Source of the DNA: Dendrolimus kikuchii
Lineage: Eukaryota > Arthropoda > Insecta > Lepidoptera > Lasiocampidae
Assembly: GCA_019925095.2 (NCBI GenBank)
Contig: CM034389.1
Coordinates: forward strand, 18,339,435-18,403,434
DNA: 64,000 bases
Direction of reading: 5' to 3'
Shown: one piece after another, positions 32,854 to 45,280 of the stretch
Position numbering within the stretch: position 1 is the first letter of the stretch
Layout of the letters: each line of letters starts with the position of its first letter
Position numbers and translations under genes: made by a program
Notes under the pieces: model-generated
Seen by the model: only the letters and a program-made list of their open reading frames with translations
Database searches by the model: none
Told to the model about the DNA's origin: nothing

Positions 32854-34049
32854 TGTCAAAAAAGTATCGGGAATGGATGATTTGTCCAAATTCAATTTAT
32901 TTTTTTGTTAGATTGGCACAACTATTTTTCATTTTGGCGCGGAGTTTGAGTTGCATCGGTCATTTAGATTAAATACAGTGCTGATTTTAGTTAAATCATA
33001 TCCAGTTTATATTGCGATTGACAAAAACATCGAACAATGAGTTTGTCTTAAATTATGTGTCGCCAATGGATTTCGTGTTCCGAGACACTGAAAATGTTAC
33101 AGAAGGCTTACGGTGAATCGACTTTATCAAAAAACACGTGCTTAAGAGTGGTACAAAGCATTCAAAAGCGTTCGATATGTTGGAAGATTTGCCTCGCCCT
33201 GGTAGGCCATCAACGTCTTCAACTGAAGTTAACAACGCAAACGTGAAGGAAATAGTGACTGAAAATTCTCATTCAAGTTTGAGAGAAATAGCCGCTCAAC
33301 TCTCTGTGTCTCACGAGTTGATCCGTATTATTTTAAATAATCACTTGGGTATGAAACATGTTGCCACTCGGCTAGTCCCAAAACACCTGAATTTTCTCCA
33401 AAAACTCAAACGCATAAATGTCGCTGAGGATATGCTAGAACGATTCATGAAACGCATTATTAATGGTGACGAGACGTGGGTTTACGAGTTCGACGTGCAA
33501 AGTAGTCAACAAGCTTGGGAGTGGCGCCTTCCAACTGAACCGAAACCAAAAAAACCACGTCAAAGACGATCAATAATCAAAGTCATGTTGACTTTTTTTC
33601 TTTGACATCGCGGTGTTGTCCATTCGGAATTATTACCGGAAGGTCAAACGGTAAATAAAGTATATTATTTGAGCGTTATGCGGCGTTTAAAAGAGCAAAT
33701 TCGACGAAAAAGGCCAGATTTGCGGAAAGAAAATTCTGGGATTTTGCACTACGATAATGCGCCTTCGCACAAGGCTATCATTGTGAACGAGTTTTTGACC
33801 AAAAACTCAATAAATACCATCGAACAACACCTTATTCATCAGATATGGCTCCAGCCAACTTCTGTCTTTTTTCTTAACTCAAATTACCGTGGCACCCGTT
33901 TTCTTTCGGTAGAAGACATAATGGAGAATTCACGACGAGAACTAAACTCTATTCCGGAAAAAGCGTTTAAAAATGTTTTGAATATTAGATTATTCGTTGG
34001 CGTAAGTGTGTCGTTTCTGAAGGAGCATACTTTGATGGAGATAAAATAA
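32854..34049 (+). pseudogene. Mariner transposase relic, copy 1
   Basis: 'tgtcaaaaaagtatcggga' at 32854, after TA, looks like the mariner 5' terminus. The coding part shows the N-terminal helix-turn-helix region ('LQKAYGESTLSK', then 'DLPRPGRPSTSS'), the second HTH ('LREIAAQLSVSHELIRIIL'), then the catalytic block: first Asp in INGDETWVYEF, second in LHYDNAPSH, third in a shifted frame as YSSDMAP. There is a stop after TFFL (33603-33605), an ~8-residue deletion before the first Asp, and frameshifts near both ends. No 3' inverted repeat was seen. It is a decayed cut-and-paste transposon. Confidence 0.88.
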
Positions 34050-35224
34050 AATCCAAGTATACTCATATGAAGTAAATCCGTACGACTGCATTCGATCCAA
34101 GTGTATTCTGATTGTGTCAACGCGTCACAAACTGTTTTCAAATTCCGAACGAATAACAAACTTTGCAAAAATACTAATCTTCCCAAAAAGGATATTGTAT
34201 CTCCCACGCTCAATATAATTAACTAATTGACACATTGACTTTTGAAATATTTAAAAGCATTACCATAATTCATCCCGAGCGACATTGACAAATCCTGTAG
34301 CAGATTAAACAATTCTTACGACATAATTTTATTCAAACTTAATTTAATATAATCCGTTCCGAGGAAGTTGCGGACGACACAAGTTTTAATCTTAGCTTAC
34401 GTCATGACTACTAATTTCACTCGGATTATAAATTTCGATTTTCGTCGGTTACTTTGAATTGCTCCCTGGAGATGGAGCGTCACAGATGCTGTCGTTCTTT
34501 GTTCTATACTTAAGATTCCATTCTATTCAATCATGTTACTATTCACAATATATATTTTAAATATATTGAATCCACAAGTATAATATTTAAAGATAAGATA
34601 CTTAAATTATTAATTTTAAATCACTTGATCTTAATCAACGATTTTTGAAAAAATAATTATAACAATGTTCTCTAATTTCTTATTTTTTTAATTTAATACA
34701 TGTATTCTAAAAATTTATTGATATTAGATCGTTTGTCGCGAAAATTTCCAACCTAAAGACAGATGAAAATATTTCTTCAATGATCTCAAATAAGTTTTTT
34801 AAGCGGTCAGGCTTATGCTTAGCAGCACCCTTTTTTGTTGCACGTGAGAGTAAATAGCGTTGTCTGTGTCAATCTATAATTATAGCAATGAACAGTGCGT
34901 ACGGTGGTATCTTAAATTTAATATTAAATAACCGTGAAACGGGATTGTTCGCTATTCAGATGACTATACATGCTAAGAATCCTGAGTAATAAAATTAATA
35001 ATCAACAGTTTGCGAGCGATTCGAGTAATTATTTTGGCAAATATGGTGGCTTCTTGACAAAGGATTGACGTCATAACAGAAATTATTGATTTCGGAACTT
35101 ATTGCACGAAGGTCAGTCTCAGTCAATTTTTAGAAGAAGTGCCTATTTTTGACAACTTTTTACAAATAATAGACACCAATATATTTTCGTAGATTAATAT
35201 ACTAATGTAGATTTGTATGTAATA
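34050..35224. other. No gene recognised
   Basis: AT-rich DNA; no mariner 3' terminus could be found here. Confidence 0.4.
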
Positions 35225-35505
35225 TATTATAATAATAGGGCATAAATACGTCCTACTGCTGGGATCGGGCCTCCCATTATAGGAGAACGGACAGTATGCC
35301 CGCCACGCTTGTCCAAGGTGGCTTGGCACGTTTGACACATCCGTTATCTGGATGATGTTTTCATCACGACGTTTGTAACAATATGCACATTAGGTCATAA
35401 AACTGCCTAAGTGGTGCATGCGTTCCGGCCAGGATTTGAACCCGCATCCTTTGAACTTGGGGCGCGTGCGCTAGTCGCTATTACACTACCGCGACTTGTG
35501 TATGC
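35225..35505 (-). mobile_element. tRNA-derived SINE-T copy 3
   Basis: Minus strand; 3' end 'gggcataaatacgtcctact' at 35238, tRNA-like head at 35395-35495. A small deletion replaces the 'gttttccttcaccgttatta' part. No clear target duplication. Confidence 0.85.
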
Positions 35506-37085
35506 GAATTGCGATTTGTATTGCGAATCATAAATCAATGTAATTTAATACGAAAAAATATTTTATATTTTTTAAAATTGTTATAAGCCTTATTGTAATA
35601 AACAGAGCCACCCTTAATTTTTAGATATTTCACTACACTGTTGTGTAGTGGCAAAGGTGTAGAATATATCTTTTTGCCAAATATCATCACTATATACCCG
35701 GTAGTTTATCAGACAAACGAATGTAACACACAGACGAAGAGACGGTCGGATGACGTTTTTATAAGGATTCCGTTCCTAGTAAAGAGAAATGAAGAAAAAT
35801 ATATTGACATGATAAGCAATACAGAGTACATACAATATTACTAAACTATAAAGAACAAAGTAACTACGGAACCCAAATAAATGATTATATATAAGGCCGT
35901 GAAGGTAGAAGAAACGAACATGAAAATATATAAACATACAAACTTGCACTTGCATATTTATATATTAGTTTGCATTTGCGACTAGTGATCAGCCTGATTG
36001 GAATTTTAATGAAGGTTGAATCTGCCGAAATTTTGTGTGATCCTATTAATATATAACACGCCTTATAATATATAGCTTTTTATATATAATTAACAGAATA
36101 TTATAATGAAAAGCGTAAGATTTACATCTGAATTGATTTAGAACAAAGTCAAATTTGGATTATATTATAGCTTTATTAGTGGTGAGGAAAATATAAAAGA
36201 ATTTTGGCCATGACTACGTTTTATTTATAAGCGTTTAACATATGGCCACACTTATATATTGTTTTCTTACTAGAACAATGTATATATTATCTAGAATCAC
36301 AAAATTTTTCTTTGAAGAGCATTTGAATACTTTATAAAAACACAATATAAAGTCCCTTTTATATTTTTATTGGAAATAAAATTGATCACAGTACTTTTGC
36401 TAATGGAATACAATAAATATAACTTTTAGGAATAGGCATTTAGACATTTCAGCAAGAATGGAATTCTTGCACAACAGTTGTATCCATACGTACGTCTGTC
36501 TGTCTATGTATTGCATAGATATTTTCCTCAATAACTATCGAGGTTAATTATGGATGAATGAGTCTTTGGGCGAAATATTTCTATGCTTTGGTATACAATA
36601 AAGAGTTATCTGTCCATATTTCTATATGACATGTAGAAATGTCAAATTGCGAAAAAAATAGGGATGAGAACCGGCCGTAGATACCTGAGAGTTGTCATTT
36701 TTTAGTGTACATAGTTGTGTGGGATTATCAGCAGAATTTAAAATAATCAACGATGTATCGTAGTGACTTTTTATTTAAATCACTTGGCAGAAAGACATTA
36801 TCTGTCGTTTCTTAATTATGGCTTAGAAAGTTCAGAAAAATTTAATATCTATTTAATAAAGTCTATTACTTGATAATCCTAAAACAATACTCTCAACAAG
36901 CCTATTTTGAACAAGATCTTTTCAGTAGTTTTTGAGATGTGGGACATTTTTTACTAAATATTTAAGAGTTCCATAATTAAATGCCAAAAAAAAAAATATA
37001 AGTGAGTTCCGACGCACGACTGGAGTTTACTCTTTAAATACGAGTATAGTAAGTAATAATATATTCATAATCTTTGCTTATTATT
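35506..37085. other. No gene recognised
   Basis: AT-rich; no frame resembles a protein. Confidence 0.4.
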
Positions 37086-37365
37086 TGAGCAAGGTTTCAC
37101 GCACACGCACTTGTCCGATTTTTTTCCTGTATGTGTAGTATAGAGCACTATGTATATCCTTCCGTTCGTCTTTATTTATTATTTTATTCAAACTGAGTTC
37201 AACCAGAGAACAATTCTTGATTTGATTTCTCTTTTACAACTGTTTTATTTCATACGTGACAAAATCGATTTAGGGGTGAACTATAATAAAAAAATCATGT
37301 TGTTTTATTCTACGGAACCCTTCATTGTCCAATGACTTTACGCACTTGGGCGATTTTTAGTTTTA
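37086..37365 (-). repeat. Dispersed repeat Y, two ends
   Basis: 'gcacttgtccgattttttt' near 37107 and 'acgcacttgggcgattttt' near 37340 are two related ends in the same orientation, with 'ctacggaacccttcattg' between. Related to 30706-30930. Confidence 0.4.
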
Positions 37366-37854
37366 AGTATGGTAGTCCAAATGATAGCATTTTTTTTTTA
37401 ATTCACTGGAGTGTCTATTTACATGTTTTAAGAAGGACTACGCAAGTTATCTTTTGTACAATTTCGATTGGCATTATTACAGAAGGTGAATAAGTAGTTT
37501 AAATTGCAAATTAACTACTAATGTATTTATGAGTCTTGCGTATAGACCATCCATGTTTAACTCGCGAGTAATAACCATGCATCTAAATGCTTACTTATAC
37601 TATGTCTCCCTATAACAATGATAATATATTGAACAACACTAGAGCTGGCAAAACAGCAATTATTATATTCAGTCTTTAACAATAACAAAAAGTTTTTATT
37701 AAAATTAGACTGTTTAGATGTTTGATTGTTCCTTTTTTACGGCTGAATGGACTGATGATCGTAAAATTTGGTATATTTATAAAGAAGAATACTATGAATG
37801 GCAATCACAAACAAAAATATCTCCTATCCCAGAAAATAAGATAGTTTTATGGAA

Positions 37855-38057
37855 TCTATACTAATACTATAATTGGGAAAGTTTGGATATATATTTGTTA
37901 GTCAATCACGGCAGAACGCCTGAACGGATCCGAACGAAATTTGGCACAGAGGTAGATTAAAGTTTAGAATAGCATATAGACTACTTTTAATTCCAGAAAA
38001 ATGGACGGTTCCCCTGGAACGACATTAACGCGAGTGAAACCGCGAGCAAAAAGCTAG
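37855..38057 (+). mobile_element. Short non-autonomous Helitron, 203 bp
   Basis: It starts A|TCTATACTAATACTATAA and ends with 'acgcgagtgaaaccgcgagc' plus AAAAAGCTAG|T. Both ends and the hairpin fit a complete Helitron in an AT target. The interior ('gaacggatccgaacgaaatt') is a common lepidopteran Helitron block. Confidence 0.85.
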
Positions 38058-38073
38058 TATAATATATAAGTAA

Positions 38074-38425
38074 TGCCTAAGGCGTAATGGCCTAGCGTAC
38101 GCGTCCCAAACTCAAAAGGCGCAGCTTCGATCTTGGCCGAAACGCATACAACAGTTAGGCAGTTTTCTGACATAATGTGCATATTGTTACAATTACCATG
38201 TGCTAACAACGGTGAAAGAAAACAAAGGTGTATTTCTTTTTATGGGAAAAAATAAAATAAATTATTAATTATTATTAAAGTGATGCAATCTATAAATCGA
38301 GATAACCGATGCGTCAAACCTGCCAAGCCGGCTTGGACAAGCGTGGCGGGTATACTGTCCATTCAACCTATAGCAGGAGGCCCGAGCCCAACAGTGGGAC
38401 ATTTATGGGCGGTTATTATGTATAA
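38074..38425 (+). mobile_element. tRNA-derived SINE-T copy 4
   Basis: Plus strand; decayed tRNA-like head at 38080-38140 and 3' end 'cccaacagtgggacatttat' at 38387. An extra ~55-bp AT-rich stretch (38224-38280) splits the 'gaaaaca' and 'gtgatgca' parts. Confidence 0.85.
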
Positions 38426-39391
38426 TAAATTTACAATCTCGTAACCACGTTAAAAGTCAAATAATTTAAAAATGTATACTGATGACTATACCACCCTTAA
38501 CATCGTTGCCAATTTCTTAAGGAATTATTACGAGACGTTCAAAACTTTAAGGGTGCGTCATGTTAGATCGTGCGAGCTATATACGTGGCTCTACGTGTCT
38601 CGGGTGAGACACGGAGTAAAGCTTCAAGAACATTTGATAAGCAATCTATGCAACACCGAGCAGCGCACATGACCCGGTCGAGGCTCGGCCGCCTAGATGA
38701 CGTGCAATTTTTTTTTAATGTCATGAAAATAATAGATTTTTTTTTAAAACTCAACACCATCTCTTAGTTTGATATTCCTTTATAGAAATTGTACTTTACA
38801 ATAGTTTAATAATACAGAATTTGTTTATTTTTCATATCCATCCAATTCTATTCCTGACAATTGATTTCTTAAGAATCGGTCCAGATATTCCTTTGAGTAG
38901 ATTTCGTTATATCTTATAGTTTCGGATTTACTCATAGAGATTGACTTGAACAATTCAGCTGTTTATATACACGATCATCCGGCTTGTGCTTACCACGGTG
39001 TAGTCTAAATCATGTATTAAAAAGCCAACGGATAGCCAAAGCGTGGAAAACGACAGTGTCCTAATTTAAATTTTTAACAGATTATGCGATGTTTGCAAAT
39101 ATAAATAAATAGCTGACCTGACCTCCGTCGGCATTATTGTCTATCACATTGAAGGGTATATGCACTGCTCGTCTATAAATTACGTCTCTTAATCGCTTTA
39201 TTTCTTTAGCTTCACTTTTTAATATTGATATGTTTTACATCGTTTAAATATTTATCTGTTTAAAAATTGAGATGATATTGTTAAATTATACAAAAGAATT
39301 CTATATTTACAATTTTACGATGTCAATAGTAGTAGCAGAGCGTGATTTCGTATATTGTAACATAGTTTTAGCTTCTACTAATATATATTTA
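38426..39391. other. No gene recognised
   Basis: 38545-38705 is GC-richer with three overlapping short frames, none resembling a protein. Confidence 0.4.
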
Positions 39392-39645
39392 TTCTTGTTT
39401 TGTTGGAGTAGTAGTAGACAGGCTAACGGCTCATTTGTGGCCGGTTCCTAAATTATCTTACTATTCATTCACTTGCCTTACCATTAGTTGATTTTTCTAC
39501 ATTACTTGTATGGAGCTTATGTCAAATTTTAACCGACAGTAAGGCAAATGAGCGGTTGGTGAGATATAAGAACCAGCCATTAATCAAGAACGGCCACCGT
39601 CGCGTCGTCTATGGAAATTTGCAACACCAAGGGTGCAGTGAATCA
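39392..39645 (-). mobile_element. Old SINE-A copy split by a MITE
   Basis: 39392-39438 (TTGGAGTAGTAGTAGACAGG) and 39579-39645 (atggaaatttgcaacaccaa) are the 3' tail of a decayed minus-strand SINE-A. The MITE at 39439-39578 sits between them. Confidence 0.7.
39439..39578. mobile_element. MITE with GGCCGGTTCC ends, copy 1
   Basis: Imperfect terminal inverted repeats of ~60 bp start GGCCGGTTCC; inside both arms a 'ttgccttac' and a 'tgaaatttgac'-like block recur. Total 140 bp, no coding capacity. A second copy lies at 63504-63650. Confidence 0.78.
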
Positions 39646-41055
39646 GATTATTATTTTGTCTTAATTCTTCTATCTGTATATGCACAGGAGTTGCGTTATC
39701 ATCGAAGCATTTTTTGGACGGAAATATTCCTTGGAATAATTTATTATATGGCATTTCTAAACAGTTTTATAAATTTGTAAATTTAGTCCCTCCGTTACAT
39801 AGCAGTTCAAGTGCAAGAGTAGCCTACACCAGAGTACACTTACATTTTACAGAGACGAAATACCTATGTATATGTGGAACAAACCAGTTATACCGCCTCT
39901 GCTAATCCCCGAAGTAGAAGCAGAAGGCCCAAGAAATGTTAGCTTGACGTTGTAAAGCACGACATATAATATGTAATAGTGACGGGTGGCAAAAACCGAG
40001 CGAAGGAAAGAAGAGAAGATAAGAAAATGGCCCTGGACTCCCGGATTCTCCGAACACAACCGGGCTTTAACGCTAGGAATATGATCTTAATGATAAAAGA
40101 GACTGGCGGGTTTCTTAAGAGCCTTCGGTAATAGTTTAATGTACCAGATAACAATGCTTTTGAATTTAATTATATGGTAAGTGAGCATTGATTCTTAAAA
40201 TATTCAACGTTAATTTTCTCCGGTTAGCGAGGTTATTAATATATGATACTACTTTAAAGATAATAAGTAAAAATCTACTTTTTATAGTATAAGTTTTGTC
40301 TTCGTAGAAGCTCAGGCTGAAAACCGCTAGTCACCTTTGAAACTTAATTTACAATCTAAGACAATAAACAAAACATCATCTAACCCAATGCGAATACTAC
40401 ATCAGTCTACTTGTCTAATATACATATAGTCTTTTTTGCTGAAATTGATAGTTTTTAATAAATTGTCACAAAACTGCAGATGCAAACATGTACATCCCTA
40501 GTTCACGGCTTTACAGACACGTCATATAATTGCTTGCGAATGAATGTATAAATAAGTAATTGATACTACGCAAGTATTCATGAAACCGGACCACAGGACT
40601 AAGCGGTATTAGACGTCTGTTGATAGCATCCCCGCAGGCAGTTGTCTCAACCGTCTAAGCCAATTGTTAACAAACAGTTAACGCTTGAGTTCTTCATATA
40701 AACTTGACAGAGATATCTCATAAGGAATTTGCTTTGATATTTTGTATAACGGCCTTGACATTAGAACTCTGTTACATAAGACACAACCGCATATCAATTA
40801 ATCACTTTCATATTCATCAATTTGAAAAACCAGCTTTATAAGATCGTTCATCTTATGAACTTGATCTAAGTTTTTATTGATTTGGATGTAGCAGATTGAC
40901 TTACATCGCGCAAAATTTTACCGGCTTCGCAATGTTTTAAACATGCACGTGTATTGAAGTGTTTTTACAATGACTTCATTCATCGCATGAGCCCCTCAAA
41001 TAACCGTTAAAGAATAGTGAGGAGTACTATATGCCAGAGTGGCTAAGAGGTACTT
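39646..41055. other. No gene recognised
   Basis: AT-rich DNA; no supported feature. Confidence 0.4.
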
Positions 41056-41440
41056 ATGGAGAGGTGTGTTGTAATTTCACCTTTTTTTTTGTCAACGCTG
41101 GGGGAATGTATTTGCGCATATCCTGAGGCGCCGGGGAAGCCACCAAGGGGTATGTGGGACTCCCGGCTGCTGATTTTGCATACAAGCTTCAACGTTAGAG
41201 CTTGCAAGCACCAACCGCCAGACTACCCACTAAACCTTCCAGCGTCCCTCCGCATTATGATGAGGCGCCACGGGACCGTAACCATGGATATGACTGCCGT
41301 GACACCTCGATGCAAGCCGAAAAGGAGGGGTGACCCTGAGACTAACTACATCCTACGGTACTGGGTGTGGCTCGTCGGGAGGGCCCCCGACCACCCAGTC
41401 CCACTATGTAGTGGGACGGGGGGGTCGGAGGCCACTAAAT
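41056..41440. repeat. GC-rich LINE-like segment, unclassified
   Basis: A GC-rich island with the CCCACTAAACCTTCC motif at 41226, related to 9485-10015 and 24885-25567. A 133-codon plus frame spans it but has no recognisable domain and probably reflects composition. Confidence 0.45.
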
Positions 41441-41476
41441 ACTATGTTATCGGATAACATTATCCGATAACATAGT
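41441..41476. repeat. Perfect 36-bp palindrome
   Basis: ACTATGTTATCGGATAA, two spacer bases, then its exact reverse complement. It sits exactly at the right border of the GC-rich island. Confidence 0.95.
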
Positions 41477-42036
41477 GTTGTAATTCCAATGCCATTGTTC
41501 TTGGAAACTAAATTATAATGTTTAGTAATCGCTTTTAATTTTGAAATATCAAAAACCATACCAGTAATAATGTTTATTTTTCTATGGTAATATACAAATA
41601 CATATATAACCAAAATAGGTATAGGTACATACTTAATAAAAATCATTCAAGAATATGGAACTTTGTAACGCCAATCCGTACAGAAATTATTTTATTCTAT
41701 TCATTACACCTTCTTTAAATGTTTAAAACGAAGTATATTTTCATTTAACTATATTATAAAATAAAAAATTCTTAAACGTGTTACATATTTCGTATCTCTG
41801 TAGTATTGCAAATTAGAACAATAATTTTTAATAAAAAAAATATTAAAAATATAAGCAGCAAATGTTGAATTCCAGCCTGACCTCAGTCAATCGTGTAATC
41901 TATTAACGATTGTCAGATATGATCTGCGACATTTTACAAAGGATTATCTTAAGATGTAGAACGAAAACATCGTATACCTAGTAGTCAAAAACCGTTTTAA
42001 TGTATTTATGTATATTTATAGAATGCATAATATTTT

Positions 42037-42040
42037 AAAT
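42037..42040. repeat. Likely 4-bp target duplication, left (AAAT)
   Basis: AAAT precedes the left terminal repeat and recurs at 45277-45280 after the right one. Confidence 0.65.
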
Positions 42041-42070
42041 GGATGCTGATAAGCAATAATGTGTTAACCC
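42041..42070 (+). repeat. Left terminal inverted repeat
   Basis: GGATGCTGATAAGCAATAAT followed by GTGTTAACCC; pairs with 45247-45276. Confidence 0.92.
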
Positions 42071-43046
42071 TCATAAACTTGGTTTTGAGAAAATGGCGTC
42101 TTAAGATGTTAAACCAATTCTTATAAAGTTTGCTTGAAAAAATATGTGCCTACTATTCTTTTCTTTGTTTAATAAAAAGAATAATGGATTAGAAATAGAT
42201 TACTTTTACAAAAAGACAACAAAGTAGTATATTCTTCCGAAAAAATGAGGTAATTGCATATTGCAAAATATGGAACATACTGTAATATTCGAAACATCAA
42301 ATTAAGGAACATAACACTGTTTTGCTAAATGCCAGTACCAGGATTGAATGACAATGAATGCAAGTTGAGGAACATAAATGAATATTGATAAATGCATGTT
42401 ATCACTTATATAGTTTGGCAAATTGTTTTAAGTAAAACTCTTAAGATATTAAGTTAAGCTTTTATTAATATGAAAAATACAAGAACATAAACTTTTTAAA
42501 CAAGTCATTCTTCAAATGTAATAAGAGACATAATTGAATATTATATATTTTTCTTCTTCTTTCAAAAAATATATTTGTTTTCCTCAGAATCATCTTTTTT
42601 CAACAAAATATTATATTATATTATATGTATTTATATACATATTATTATAGTTACCTACTTATATTATATGTCAACAATATGTTTTCTTAATATTTTGTTA
42701 CTTAATTTGTCTGAGATATTATAAAATCACTTTCACTTAAACAACTAATATCATTTTACAAAAGTCAGGTACATGTTTAAGAGCTTTTGTTTTTTGAGAT
42801 CTTTAGCAATTATAAAGTATTTATATAAAATTAACTTGTAACTTACAATAAAAAGTTTTTCCATAACAATGTTAAATATCAAAATGACTAACCTACTTAT
42901 TCTGAACTTAATGTATACATAACGCTTATTCAGTCTAATTGTAAAATCACTTTGCATTAATCTTCTTTAATCATCGCTCGTACTAATAACTACTATATAA
43001 CTAAGGAAACAGCAGAGGCTACCATAGTAAGTAATTAATAAAGTAT

Positions 43047-44374
43047 TTAATCTTCAATACAATTTTCTTCTATATCAAAGTCAGAATTACCCAAGTCTTC
43101 AGTATCATCAATAAAATCACTCGAAGCAGCATTCCTCAAGAAACTATAAAAGCCTTTTGCATCTGTTGGAATGAGCTTTAACAATTCTTTCAGGTTTTGA
43201 ATTTTTGCAGTAGATAGTTCACGACTAGTCGGATATAGGATAGGAAGGTCTATAGCGAAATTTGACTTCTGTTTCCGACCCTTTCCTTCTCTTGATATAT
43301 CAATCACTTGAGGTTCCTCCTCAAGTTTTGATTTCATGAAAAGGAATGTATAGAATAGGATCTGTTTTTTTTTTAACTTCAATAACGCTACCCTGTCATA
43401 TCGCGCACCTAGCTTCATAAGAACCAGAACTCCAGAATTTTTCAAATTCCTTTTTACGTTGATCTATAGATATTTTCTCTGTACACTTCAAAGGACATCT
43501 ACAATCGCTACTGTTTAACTCTTTCGCACAAACCTTTTTTCCTTTCGTACTAAATTAATCCTCATTGTTATTTGCTTTCTTTTTTCTTATGCTGCTGTTC
43601 TGGTCGACAAATTTTCTCTTGCGTCCTTTTTTAGGTCTGCCATTGTATGATGATTACGGCTGTTCAGAATCATCGTCGTTGATTTCGGGTATATAATCAG
43701 GGTCTTCAGTGTTGATACAATTATTCTTATTAGTGGAATTTATAACATTAACAGTAGCTTCTACATGTTCTTCATCAATAGTTGGGCGAGGGTGACTTTC
43801 TTCAATAGGACTAGAAATATTTTCATTCAGATTCTTATCATCAATTGCATTTGTACTATTTTCATAATTTGTATCAGCCAATATCTCAAGTGGTTCATTA
43901 ATTATCTTCTTCACTAACTTTGGAAAAAAATTCTCTGTAAAAATCTGTAACTATTTCGGTTTGGTCCTTATTATTATTTAGTTCATCGTTTACAAACTGC
44001 AGTCTTCTTTCATCAATGGACGAGAATAAAAGGTTGATTGCATCTGATGAGGTTGAGGGAATTATCTCCGTATCATTAGGCACAGGTAAAATCTTTATGT
44101 TTGAATGATCCAGTAATTGATAATTACTGGTGAAATGCTCTCCAATGAAAAATTATCTGGTAGTTCATCATAAGTAAACGGACTATTACACCTAGTCTTA
44201 TGTAATCCGACAGAATTTTGTAAATCTAGATCAGTACTTCTATCAAGTGCAGGGATATCTTGAAGTTTATTTGCGCCGGCAGGTTCATCATTTTCATTAA
44301 AAACTTCTTTTGTACTAGATTTCGCAAGATTGACCAGTAACTTTCCCCTTGATCTTGGCAGTGACATCAGATCT
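43047..44374 (-). pseudogene. Broken transposon-encoded gene with Cys motif
   Basis: Minus-strand frames at 44095-44367, 43898-44083, 43654-43914 and 43047-43445 join, through at least three frameshifts and two internal stops, into one product of ~430 residues. The order is a basic start (SLPRSRGKLLVNLAK), a long Asp/Asn/Ser-rich acidic region with DPDYIPEINDDDSEQP, a basic linker (GRPKKGRKRKF), a Cys block CRCPLKCTEKIS then QRKKEFEKFW at about 43450-43510, and a C-terminal block LKELLKLIPTDAKGFYSFL with an acidic tail. I recognise the Cys block and C-terminal block from a large family of uncharacterised insect proteins that look transposon-derived, but the long central part between them is missing here. 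Acceptor TTGTTGTAG at 44375 suggests an intron. Confidence 0.72.
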
Positions 44375-44845
44375 CTACAACAAAATAGAAATACACTTTT
44401 TGATTGGGATTATCAGATCTACGAATAAGAAAGGGTTTTTCAATACAATATCAAGATACTTAACATATAAACTATCTCTCATAAAAAGCTAACCAACATT
44501 CAGTAATAATATGTCAAGCACTTTAAACTGTACTGTAAGCTTCGTTAAATACCCTTTCATTGTTTAGCAATAATGTGATATGCTGTATAGTACGACATAC
44601 CGTATTGTGTTGTGTTTAGCAATAATGAGTTAAGTGATTTGTCGTATTTATTTGTGACCAAAAGTTACAGTAAATCAATCTGATCGGACCAAATTATATT
44701 ATTTTAGCATAAAAAAGAACTTTAAAGTTGAAATATACCTACACAATTATTTAATTAATGATTCCTTGTCTAATTTAAACCGGCAACAAAACCTATAAAC
44801 GAATTACTCATGAAAATCTTAATATAAAAATAATTACAGACTTAC
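44375..44845 (-). other. Probable intron of the TIR-element gene
   Basis: On the minus strand a strong donor CAAG|GTAAGT (44845 downward) and acceptor TTTTGTTGTAG| (44375) bracket 471 bp. Joining across it keeps the downstream frame open into a short upstream exon (44846-44881). Confidence 0.5.
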
Positions 44846-44881
44846 CTTGATGACTCCAATGTGGATTGCTTACAGTTCACT
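44846..44881 (-). pseudogene. Possible upstream exon of the TIR-element gene
   Basis: It reads 'VNCKQSTLESS' in the frame that would continue into RDLMSLPRS after splicing. It may itself follow an acceptor (CATCTTTTAG) or be leader sequence. No start codon lies in this frame nearby. Confidence 0.35.
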
Positions 44882-45246
44882 AAAAGATGGGTTTATTGAA
44901 GTAATTTAGTACTTAAAATGGGGATATAACTTTAGAATTTCGTTATTTAAGAAGAACTCATTGTTTAGCGAGGCGCGAAAACGTTGACTGACATTTAGCA
45001 ACACTGTGGCAAGCCTCATAACATATTTTTCGTGACGACAAATGTCACTATTTTGAATTTCGACGATGTTAAGGAACTTAAAGGATTATAGATAAATATT
45101 GTATACGTGATTTACGATTTGTTTTATGATATAAATCCATTTTTTACGTACTTTTATGTTTTAGATGACTTGAAACACTTTTGTAGAATGTTAAATACGT
45201 GATGCATTATAACAATATATCAAAACCTTTGAATTTGACTTTTTGT

Positions 45247-45276
45247 GGGTTGACACATTATTGCTTATCAGCATCC
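45247..45276 (-). repeat. Right terminal inverted repeat
   Basis: Reverse complement of 42041-42070 with one mismatch. Confidence 0.92.
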
Positions 45277-45280
45277 AAAT
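45277..45280. repeat. Likely 4-bp target duplication, right (AAAT)
   Basis: Partner of 42037-42040. Confidence 0.65.

Larger units (their letters stand above)
42041..45276. mobile_element. 3.2-kb DNA transposon with 30-bp TIRs
   Basis: The left end (42041-42070) starts GGATGCTGATAAGCAATAAT; the right end (45247-45276) is its reverse complement with one mismatch in 30. The flanking AAAT is a possible 4-bp duplication. The core AGCAATAATG of the repeats recurs internally at 44568 and 44620, as subterminal transposase-binding motifs often do. The minus strand holds a broken gene (43047-44374) with a likely upstream exon. Four-base duplications occur in Sola and a few other superfamilies; no firm assignment is possible by eye. 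Confidence 0.85.

Noticed and set aside
41056..41457. 133-codon frame as a host gene
   Set aside because: No recognisable domain; spans a GC-rich repeat and ends in a palindrome; composition explains the lack of stops.
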